From contig DAIDMK010000018.1 in the NCBI GenBank assembly GCA_027449025.1, positions 1 to 50,219 on the forward strand: 50,219 nucleotides of DNA, given 5' to 3'. The number at the start of each line of letters is the position of its first letter. The first letter of the stretch is position 1. A program made the translations under genes and the position numbers. The notes below the pieces were generated by a model. The model worked only from the letters and a program-made list of their open reading frames with translations. It was not told the origin of the DNA and ran no database searches. Shown here in pieces: positions 9,401-15,996 of this stretch. Origin of the DNA: Lutibacter sp. Its GTDB lineage: Bacteria > Bacteroidota > Bacteroidia > Flavobacteriales > Flavobacteriaceae.

Positions 9401-9673
9401 GCTGGTATTGCAGAAGAATTTGTTTACAGTACTGATTTTATTAAGTTTAGAGAATTAAGCTTATCTTACAATTTACCAAAAAAGGCTTTAGAAAATATTT
9501 TTATTAATGAGTTAAGATTTTCATTTATTGGTAGAAATCTTTTCTTTATCTCAAAGGATGTTGATAATGTCGATCCAGAGGCCGCCTTAAACAATCTTAA
9601 TTCGCAAGGGATAGAAAGATTTGGAGTACCATCAACCAAAAGCTATGGCTTTTCTGTAAATGTTAAATTTTAA
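6485..9673 (+). CDS. SusC/RagA-type TonB-linked outer-membrane receptor
   Basis: This full-length protein of 1062 residues has a signal peptide (to about residue 22, FAQNIFAQ). A carboxypeptidase-regulatory-like domain follows (about 25-100, GGVTDFDGKFNIEA), then the linker LDEVVITALGIKKDAKALGY. The TonB plug holds QPLYVVDGIPI and GSLASNGVIMITTKSGK, and a long beta-barrel ends in YGFSVNVKF. The protein forms the outer-membrane channel whose lid is the SusD protein encoded 11 bp downstream. By context with two NamZ proteins, a sodium symporter, MurQ, AnmK and NagZ, the likely cargo is muropeptides or MurNAc-containing oligosaccharides. The cargo is an inference from neighbours and is not visible in the protein itself. 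Confidence 0.96.
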   Translation: MRKKHYLLLTLLVLFFAQNIFAQTANIIGTVTSKEDSQPLPGASIFIENTSIGGVTDFDGKFNIEAKDIGGKSLIISFIGYKTAKVSLTGQNQAINIALETDANALDEVVITALGIKKDAKALGYSLTKVGGDEISQVKTASAINSLQGRVAGVNISTSSTGAAGSSRVIIRGASSLTGSNQPLYVVDGIPIINNTNGSVVGPTNDGTGDGGDDISSLNPDDIESISVLKGSSAAALYGSLASNGVIMITTKSGKAQKGLGVEYSTSYSFDKINTNLQDLQTKYGQGINGLKPGFEYDSSGNPIEIANQANAIDNSFVNTLQSWGALLDGSLVYNWDGVKRPYSYSGNNLDKFYDTGTTAVNTLALSKGGENYNYRFSFTNLDNKDIFPKTTLNRKSLSLNASAKINPKLTSTVNAKYVIEKVHNRINIGDTPGNANVVAYELPSSLDIYDLKPGSNDAGTELLFQPSQFISNPYWAVNDFNNDDKKNRLTASTTLRYDITDWLYTTGRAGIDTYDLSRRNVTPYGTAYRPTGEMYESKSTYTSFDADIMLGIDKAITNKISTNSIIGANSRTLTSETLSALGRGFIVIGLEDINNTTLPEPKYSYSQTKTNSLYGSFELDYDKSFYLTFTGRNDWFSTLSFPGKTTPNNDFYWSLSGSLLLNETFQLPKAINYAKLRASYAQVAGGATDAYALNLDYAITGTFQGQSYGQINGNSIPNPNLVPFQKNEFEIGLDGRFFENRLNLDIAYYANKTTNDIVRASASLTSGYTSSILNIGELENKGIELLIGGTPIKNENFSWSTSFNLGYNDSKIVHTDDEDTPINVDGSQTRDRTAIISHIVGEHYGVIFGSSYKRDNNGNIMYKITGSVPKPIQGEDKILGQGVAPYTIGFSNTFKYKNISLGFLIDAKYGGSVYSGTDHDLTLVGLTKKTLEGRETGLVVSGTDDATGQPFTMTVAPENLRTYYGFIGEESAGIAEEFVYSTDFIKFRELSLSYNLPKKALENIFINELRFSFIGRNLFFISKDVDNVDPEAALNNLNSQGIERFGVPSTKSYGFSVNVKF

Positions 9674-9684
9674 AAAATGAAAAA

Positions 9685-11172
9685 ATGAAAAAAATACTTA
9701 TTTTACTAGCAATATTTATAACGTTTGAATCTTGCGATGAGGGCTTTGAAGAACTTAACGTAAATCCCACGAAACCAACACAACTTGATGCCTCAACAAA
9801 ACTAACATTTATTCAATTGTATACGGGTGGAAGTAGTTATGTTGCCAATTTGTTTTGGAATGTTATTCATTTAATGCAAAATGTTCAACACCTTAATGAT
9901 ACCTCTTATGTCACTTTTTTATATAAAGAAGGAAACACACATCAGCTATTCGAAGAACAATTTGCTTATACAGTTAAAAACATTATCGATTTGGAGACTC
10001 AACTAGAAGCAAGTGAGGAATCTTCTGCTATAGCAGATTTAGCGATAGCAAGAATACAAAAAGTCCTTATATTTAGCAGATTAACTGATGTCTATGGAGA
10101 TATACCTTATAGTGAGGCAGGAAAGGGGTACTTAGAAGGCCTCCGTTTCCCTAAGTATGATAAGCAAAGTGATATTTATTCCGATATGTTAGCAACTTTA
10201 GAAAGTTCAGCGGCAACATTGAGCTCAAGTGGCCCTAGTTCTTATGGATCTGCAGATTTATTATTCGCTGGTGATATTACAAAATGGAGAAAATTTGCCA
10301 ATTCATTAATGCTACGCTTAGCTATGCGTATGGTAAAGGTTGATAATGCTGGGGCACAGGCTTGGGCAACTAAAGCTATTAACGGTGGTGTTATGACCAG
10401 TAATGAAGATATTGCATTTACACAATATGAAAACTCTGCAAATGATGGAGGCCCTAATGTGAACCCACTTACAAAAAGTTTTACTTCAAGAGCTTCAACT
10501 CAAATAAAAATTTCTAAAACATTTATGGATTTTATGAAAGATAGGAATGATCCACGAATTTCTGTATTGTGTTCAACTGTAGATGGAAATACAGACCCTG
10601 CGCTACAATTTGGTCAAGATATAAATGACCCTACTAGAAGTACTGCAAATTCAAAACCAAATATTAATATTTTCGGCGGCTCTGGAACCATAATCTATGA
10701 TGCACCTTATTTCTTCCAAACCTATGCTGAAGTTGAATTTATGCTAGCCGAAGCCGCCGAACGTTGGGGATTGGCAGGAGGAAATGTTGAAGCCCATTAT
10801 AATGCTGGCGTAACAGCCGCGATGGAATATTTAGCTATGTACGGTCATGGTGTAAACATTACATCAACTCAGATTAGCGACTATTTAGCTGCAAACCCAT
10901 TTGTTGCTAATGATGCTTTAAAAATGATTAACGAGCAATATTGGGTAGCTACTTTTGGAAATGGTATAGAAACATTTTCAAACTGGAAACGATCAGGTTA
11001 TCCTGTTTTGGTTCCGGCAAATGTTGCAAATATTCTTACCGAAGGCAAAATACCAAGAAGATTTCCATATCCAGGTTCCGAAAAATTAAATAACCCTGAC
11101 AATGTTGCAGCAGCAATTGCTCAACAAGGAGGTGATCTTTTAACTACCAGAATGTGGTGGGATGTAAATTAA
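9685..11172 (+). CDS. SusD/RagB-family nutrient-binding outer-membrane lipoprotein
   Basis: This 495-residue protein starts at the second of two nearby ATGs; the one at 9677 meets a stop after two more codons. The lipoprotein signal ends in the lipobox FESC (Cys16). The mature protein opens with EELNVNPTKPT, as in the SusD-like family 2 (SusD/RagB nutrient-binding) group, and contains RLTDVYGDIPYSEAGKG, KWRKFANSLMLRLAMRM and the C-terminal ARMWW-like ending TTRMWWDVN. It acts as the surface lid that binds the ligand for the SusC channel upstream. The pair is certainly co-transcribed. Ligand specificity is inferred from the locus only. Confidence 0.95.
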   Translation: MKKILILLAIFITFESCDEGFEELNVNPTKPTQLDASTKLTFIQLYTGGSSYVANLFWNVIHLMQNVQHLNDTSYVTFLYKEGNTHQLFEEQFAYTVKNIIDLETQLEASEESSAIADLAIARIQKVLIFSRLTDVYGDIPYSEAGKGYLEGLRFPKYDKQSDIYSDMLATLESSAATLSSSGPSSYGSADLLFAGDITKWRKFANSLMLRLAMRMVKVDNAGAQAWATKAINGGVMTSNEDIAFTQYENSANDGGPNVNPLTKSFTSRASTQIKISKTFMDFMKDRNDPRISVLCSTVDGNTDPALQFGQDINDPTRSTANSKPNINIFGGSGTIIYDAPYFFQTYAEVEFMLAEAAERWGLAGGNVEAHYNAGVTAAMEYLAMYGHGVNITSTQISDYLAANPFVANDALKMINEQYWVATFGNGIETFSNWKRSGYPVLVPANVANILTEGKIPRRFPYPGSEKLNNPDNVAAAIAQQGGDLLTTRMWWDVN

Positions 11173-11268
11173 TGTGTAGTAAAAGTAAATACGTGAGATT
11201 TGAATGAAAGCACATCTATTAAACTCTCATTATTATAAATTTTTGTTAATTACGTTGAGTTAGATGTT

Positions 11269-11302
11269 GAGGTGAGGGGGATTAATTTAATACTCTCACC
11301 TC
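11269..11302 (+). terminator. Hairpin between susD and the second namZ-like gene
   Basis: GAGGTGAG (11269-11276) and CTCACCTC (11295-11302) form a perfect 8-bp stem with an 18-nt loop, followed by a T-rich but imperfect tract. It could be a partial terminator or an mRNA-processing hairpin that lowers expression of the downstream enzymes relative to SusCD. Confidence 0.5.
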
Positions 11303-11347
11303 TTACTTTTAACATGTTTTATTTGAAAATAACTTAAAGGGTTTATT

Positions 11348-12535
11348 TTGAGAAAAGTTAGAACAGGTCTAGATATATTAGCCAAAGATAGTAAACTTCA
11401 AAAAGGATTTAAAGGCAATGTAGCCATATTATGCCATAATGCATCAATTGATTGTACTTATGTACATGCTGCAATAAAATTTAAAGAAATATTTGGTTCA
11501 AGGTTTGTGAAACTATTTGGCCCCCAACATGGTTTTAATACCGATGCTCAAGATAATATGATTGAAACCGGTCATTTCATTCATCCATATTTTAATATTC
11601 CTGTATATTCACTTTATTCCGAAACACGTATTCCCACTAATGAAATGTTAGAAGGAATAGATCATTTATTTATTGATTTACAAGATATCGGATGTCGAAT
11701 GTACACATACATTTATACGCTAACACTCTTGCTCGAAAAATGCATCAATAAAGATATAGAGGTTGTGGTGCTTGATCGCCCAAATCCAATTAATGGCGTT
11801 GATATTGAAGGTAATATACTAGAACTCGAATTTAAATCATTTATTGGTCGACATCCAATTCCTGTAAGACATGGAATGACTATTGGAGAAGTTGCGCTAA
11901 TGCATCAAAATTCATGGACTAAAGACAAAATAAATCTTAGAGTAATAAAAATGCTCAATTGGAAGCGAGAAATGTTCTTTGAAGACACAAAGTTACCCTG
12001 GATATTGCCATCACCAAATCTTCCAAGAGCCGAAAGTGCTTGTGCCTTCCCAGCAACAATATTGTTTGAAGAAACTAATTTAAGCGAGGGACGTGGTACT
12101 ACACAACCTTTGGAAATAGTCGGACACCCAAAAATAGAACCTGTTTCATTTTATGAAAAACAATTGCTTAACAGTATAAAAAAATCAAAATTAGAAGGTT
12201 TTGTTCTTCGCCCTATGACATTTCTTCCTACTTTTGACAAGAATATAAATGAAGTTTGTGGAGGCTTTCAAATTCATATCACTAACAAACAAAAATATAA
12301 ACCTTGGAGAATTGGACAATTTCTATTACGTGAATTATATCATCATTTAGGTAATGATTTTGAATGGAAAAATCCCCCTTTTGAATATAATCACACTCTA
12401 CTGCCTATTGATCTTATTAATGGATCTAATAAATTAAGACATTGGGTGGAGAACTATGAAGATATTGATATGTTAGATTCTTTTGAGAACTTGTACGATT
12501 ATAAATTACAACTTAACGAAATAAAAATCTATTAA
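11348..12535 (+). CDS. DUF1343 / NamZ-like protein, no signal peptide
   Basis: This 395-residue protein probably starts at a TTG, eight bases after AAAGG; no ATG lies between the upstream in-frame stop (11330) and the conserved start VRTGLDIL. It lacks a signal peptide, unlike the lipoprotein paralogue at 3517. DUF1343 motifs are present: LFGPQHGF, FIDLQDIGCRMYTYIYTL, VVVLDRPNPINGVDIEGNIL, HPIPVRHGMTIGEVA, WILPSPNLP and FEETNLSEGRGTTQPLEIVG. The segment that reads PEHG in the lipoprotein is PQHG here (Gln60), which places it in a different branch. It may cut MurNAc-containing disaccharides in the cytoplasm, but activity on MurNAc is inferred. It lies 19 bp before the symporter gene. Confidence 0.88.
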   Translation: MRKVRTGLDILAKDSKLQKGFKGNVAILCHNASIDCTYVHAAIKFKEIFGSRFVKLFGPQHGFNTDAQDNMIETGHFIHPYFNIPVYSLYSETRIPTNEMLEGIDHLFIDLQDIGCRMYTYIYTLTLLLEKCINKDIEVVVLDRPNPINGVDIEGNILELEFKSFIGRHPIPVRHGMTIGEVALMHQNSWTKDKINLRVIKMLNWKREMFFEDTKLPWILPSPNLPRAESACAFPATILFEETNLSEGRGTTQPLEIVGHPKIEPVSFYEKQLLNSIKKSKLEGFVLRPMTFLPTFDKNINEVCGGFQIHITNKQKYKPWRIGQFLLRELYHHLGNDFEWKNPPFEYNHTLLPIDLINGSNKLRHWVENYEDIDMLDSFENLYDYKLQLNEIKIY

Positions 12536-12554
12536 TAACCCCTGAATTTTACAA

Positions 12555-14009
12555 ATGAATTCAACACTAATCTTAATAATCATACTCACTTATTTTGGAG
12601 TATTAATGTTAATTTCTCACTTTGTCTCAAAAAACACAAGTGATGATTCTTTCTATACTGGAGATCGGAAATCACCTTGGCAAATAGTTGCGTTCGGAAT
12701 GATTGGCGCTGTTATTTCTGGAGTAACTTTCGTGTCTATTCCCGGTATGGTTGGCACCAATTATTTCTATTATTTACAATTTGTTTTTGGAAATGTAGTT
12801 GGATACATATTTATAACCTATGTACTCATACCAATTTATTTCGATTTAAAACTAGTATCAATTTACTCCTATTTAGAAACTAGATTTGGAATTAAAACAT
12901 ACAAAACAGGATCCCTGTTTTTTTTACTATCTCAATCTTTTGGTGCCGCGCTTCGGTTAATGCTTGCTGCTAAAATTTTACAATACGCAGTATTTGAGGC
13001 ATTTCATATTCCATTTTATTTAACTGTACTTATTATTTTAGTACTAATATGGTTATACACAAATAAATCTGGCATTAAAACAATTGTTTGGACAGATACT
13101 CTTCAAACATTTTTCTTGCTGCTGGCGGCAATTGTCACCATATATATTGTAAAAGACTCCTTGAATCTAAGCTTTTCTGAAACCATCACATCAGTAACTA
13201 ATCACAAATATTTTAGGATATTTGACTGGGATTTTAATTCGGGAAGCAATTTTTTCAAACAATTCATTTCGGGAATTTTAATTGCTGTTGCTATGATAGG
13301 CTTGGATCAAAATATGATGCAAAAGACCCTTACATGCAAAAATAAAAAAGAAGCCCAAAACAACATATTGACTTTTAGTTTATTTCTAGCGGTTGCCCAA
13401 TTTCTATTTTTAGGATTGGGTGTAATGCTTTATCTATATGCTGAAAATTTTGGCATTAAATTAGATGTTGAAAACGGAAAATTTATCAATACCGATAATT
13501 TATTCCCAATGCTCTCTCTAAATCATTTTGGCACAATAGCAGCCATTAGTTTTATTTTAGGAATAACAGCCGCTTCCTTCTCAAGTGTTGATTCTGCATT
13601 AACCGCCTTAACCACCTCTTTTACACATGATTTTTTAAATATCCAACATAAAAATTCAAAAGATAAAAAGCGTTTAAAAAATATTGTTTTATTTGGATTT
13701 TCAGTAGTAATATTTTTAATAATAATGCTCTTTTCTAAAAGCAAAGGAGATGTAATTTCAACAATATTTACTGTAGCAGGATATACCTATGGTCCTTTAT
13801 TAGGACTTTATTTATTTGGAATTTTTACAAAAGTAAAAATAAAAGACGCTGCGGTTCCATATATATGCATCTTAATGCCAATCATAACTTACTACCTAAA
13901 TTATCTGTTCCTAACCAAATTTTCATTTGATTTAGGTTTTATGAATATCTTGGTAAACGCCCTATTAACAATTTTAAGTTTAATAATTGTAAAAAATAAA
14001 AATGACTAA
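12555..14009 (+). CDS. Sodium:solute symporter (SSS family), candidate MurNAc/muropeptide importer
   Basis: This 484-residue integral membrane protein has about 13 hydrophobic helices. SSS features include SDDSFYTGDRKSPWQIVAFG near the start, SGVTFVSIPGMVG in the first core helices, and DQNMMQKTLTCKNKKEAQNN and AASFSSVDSALTALTTSF in the core. Family members couple sodium entry to sugar or amino-acid uptake. In Tannerella an SSS-type protein (MurT) next to murQ imports MurNAc. The same position here, overlapping murQ by 8 bp, makes MurNAc, anhydro-MurNAc or a GlcNAc-MurNAc disaccharide the likely substrate. Specificity cannot be read from the sequence; sialic-acid-type transport is an alternative. 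Confidence 0.88.
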   Translation: MNSTLILIIILTYFGVLMLISHFVSKNTSDDSFYTGDRKSPWQIVAFGMIGAVISGVTFVSIPGMVGTNYFYYLQFVFGNVVGYIFITYVLIPIYFDLKLVSIYSYLETRFGIKTYKTGSLFFLLSQSFGAALRLMLAAKILQYAVFEAFHIPFYLTVLIILVLIWLYTNKSGIKTIVWTDTLQTFFLLLAAIVTIYIVKDSLNLSFSETITSVTNHKYFRIFDWDFNSGSNFFKQFISGILIAVAMIGLDQNMMQKTLTCKNKKEAQNNILTFSLFLAVAQFLFLGLGVMLYLYAENFGIKLDVENGKFINTDNLFPMLSLNHFGTIAAISFILGITAASFSSVDSALTALTTSFTHDFLNIQHKNSKDKKRLKNIVLFGFSVVIFLIIMLFSKSKGDVISTIFTVAGYTYGPLLGLYLFGIFTKVKIKDAAVPYICILMPIITYYLNYLFLTKFSFDLGFMNILVNALLTILSLIIVKNKND

Positions 14010-14826
14010 TAAACCAACAACTGAGCAAGCTTCAAGTTATAACAATCTTGAAAAAATGAACACCTTTGAGTTGCTCACAAATATAAATACTGAAGATAAA
14101 ACAGTTCCTTTTGCACTAGAAAAGGCCATTCCTTCAATTGAAAAATTGGTGGATATTATTTATACTAAAATGAATGAAGGCGGACGCTTATTTTATATAG
14201 GAGCAGGAACAAGTGGTAGACTGGGAGTTCTTGACGCATCTGAATGCCCTCCTACTTATGGTGTTTCTGACGACTGGGTAATTGGCTTAATTGCTGGAGG
14301 AGATTCAGCACTTAGAAAAGCAGTTGAAAATGCTGAAGATGACCCTAACTTGGCCTGGGAGAACCTATTAAATTACAATATTACCGATAGTGATGTTTTG
14401 ATTGGCATTGCTGCATCTGGAACAACACCTTACGTAATTGGAGGTCTTGAAAAGGCAAAACTTCATAATATTGTTACCGGTTGCATTGTTTGTAATGAAA
14501 ATAGTCCCCTATCATTAGTTGCAGATTATCCAATAGAATTAATAGTAGGTCCTGAATTTGTTACCGGAAGCACACGAATGAAAGCTGGCACCGCGCAAAA
14601 ACTAGCATTAAATATGATTTCTACCGCTGTCATGATAAAATTAGGAAGGGTTAAAGGCAATAAAATGGTCCATATGCAATTATCCAACATCAAATTGGTA
14701 AATCGCGGTGTATTTATGCTAATGGATGAGCTTGATATTAATCAAGATTTGGCTTCTACTCTTTTAGAAAAACATAAAAGTGTTAAAAAAGTTTTAGACC
14801 TTTATAAAAATAATTCTATAAAATGA
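14002..14826 (+). CDS. murQ: N-acetylmuramic acid 6-phosphate etherase
   Basis: MurQ hydrolyses the lactyl ether of MurNAc-6-phosphate, giving GlcNAc-6-phosphate and D-lactate in the cytoplasm. The 274-residue protein opens with the family signature TEQASSYNNLEKMNTFELL. It has a SIS fold with GRLFYIGAGTSGRLGVLDAS, catalytic Glu81 in ASECPPTYG, GIAASGTTPYVIGGLEKA, and GPEFVTGSTRMKAGTAQKLALN. Length and motif spacing match the family. It overlaps the symporter gene by 8 bp and anmK by 4 bp (ATGA), so the three are translationally coupled. The product D-lactate explains the dehydrogenase gene two places downstream. Confidence 0.97.
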   Translation: MTNKPTTEQASSYNNLEKMNTFELLTNINTEDKTVPFALEKAIPSIEKLVDIIYTKMNEGGRLFYIGAGTSGRLGVLDASECPPTYGVSDDWVIGLIAGGDSALRKAVENAEDDPNLAWENLLNYNITDSDVLIGIAASGTTPYVIGGLEKAKLHNIVTGCIVCNENSPLSLVADYPIELIVGPEFVTGSTRMKAGTAQKLALNMISTAVMIKLGRVKGNKMVHMQLSNIKLVNRGVFMLMDELDINQDLASTLLEKHKSVKKVLDLYKNNSIK

Positions 14827-15887
14827 AACAAGTAAGCAAATATATTATTGGCGTAATGAGCGGAACCTCATTGGATGGAATTGACATTGTTTATGTAAAA
14901 CTAAATGCTACCGAAAACTACAGCTTCAAAATAATTAAAGCTGAAACAATTTCATACAGCAATGATTGGAAATCTGCATTAAAAGAAGGTTTTCACCTAT
15001 CTGGAGAAAAATTGATAAAATTAGATACCGATTACGGAATACTTTTAGGAAATATTCTCTTAAATTTCATCAAAGACAACAGGATTGAAAAACTAGACTT
15101 TATAGCTTCTCACGGGCATACCATCTTTCACAATCCAGAAAAAAATTACACTTTTCAAATTGGAAATGGCCCATATATCACCTCAATAACCGGTATAAAA
15201 ACCATTTGTAATTATAGGGCTCAGGATGTTGCTTTGGGTGGACAAGGAGCGCCATTGGTACCTGTTGGCGATGAATTGTTATTTTCTGAATACAATTATT
15301 GCCTAAATCTGGGCGGATTTTCAAATATTTCATTCAATAAAAATCAGCAAAGAATTGCTTTCGATATTTGCCCGGTAAACATCGTTCTAAACCATTATGT
15401 TGCTTCTTTAAATATGGAATATGATGATAAAGGTTTGCTTGCTTCGTCAGGAAACATAAATAAAAATCTTCTTGAAGAATTAAATTGTTTACCATTTTAT
15501 AACAATGTTAAACCAAAATCTTTAGGTTATGAATTTATTGTAGAAACTATTTTTCCCATCATCGATAAATACAACCTTGACATAAAAGACATTTTAAGAA
15601 CATTTGTGGAGCACATCGCCCTACAAATTTCAAAAAAAATTGATTCTAATTCAGCTAAAAAAATGTTAGTTACCGGTGGCGGTGCTTTCAACACTTTTCT
15701 TATTGACCGAATACAATCCTATACAAAAACGCAATTGATAATTCCTGAAGAAACCATTATCAATTATAAAGAGGCTTTGATTTTTGCGCTATTAGGACAT
15801 TTAAAAGACGAAGGAAAAAATAACTGTTTGAAAAGTGTCACTGGCGCAAGTAAAGATCACAGCAGCGGGGTTGTGTATGCGTTTTGA
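14823..15887 (+). CDS. anmK: Anhydro-N-acetylmuramic acid kinase
   Basis: AnmK opens the 1,6-anhydro ring of anhydro-MurNAc and phosphorylates it to MurNAc-6-phosphate, the substrate of MurQ. The 354-residue protein has the N-terminal ATP-binding signature GVMSGTSLDGIDIVYVKL, FIASHGHTIFHNP, the active-site Asp135 in CNYRAQDVALGGQGAPLVP, LNLGGFSNIS and VTGGGAFNTFL. These define AnmK rather than the BadF-type MurNAc kinase MurK of Tannerella. The start overlaps the murQ stop (ATGA). Anhydro-MurNAc comes from lytic transglycosylases, whereas NamZ yields plain MurNAc, so either this kinase is broader than usual or another kinase exists elsewhere in the genome. Confidence 0.95.
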   Translation: MKQVSKYIIGVMSGTSLDGIDIVYVKLNATENYSFKIIKAETISYSNDWKSALKEGFHLSGEKLIKLDTDYGILLGNILLNFIKDNRIEKLDFIASHGHTIFHNPEKNYTFQIGNGPYITSITGIKTICNYRAQDVALGGQGAPLVPVGDELLFSEYNYCLNLGGFSNISFNKNQQRIAFDICPVNIVLNHYVASLNMEYDDKGLLASSGNINKNLLEELNCLPFYNNVKPKSLGYEFIVETIFPIIDKYNLDIKDILRTFVEHIALQISKKIDSNSAKKMLVTGGGAFNTFLIDRIQSYTKTQLIIPEETIINYKEALIFALLGHLKDEGKNNCLKSVTGASKDHSSGVVYAF

Positions 15888-15996
15888 AGTTGAAAGCTCG
15901 AAGCCTAAAGCTCAAAGTAAACAAGCTCCTGATATCGGGACGGAAAGGGTTGGGGATAGGAAAATAATCATAAATCAAAAATAGTAAATTAAAATA

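Noticed and set aside
11269-11302. Riboswitch before the second namZ-like gene
   Set aside because: Only a single 8-bp hairpin is visible, with no conserved aptamer pattern I recognise.
14823-15887. MurK-type MurNAc kinase instead of AnmK
   Set aside because: The GVMSGTSLDGID and GGQGAPLVP motifs define AnmK; MurK belongs to the BadF-type fold.
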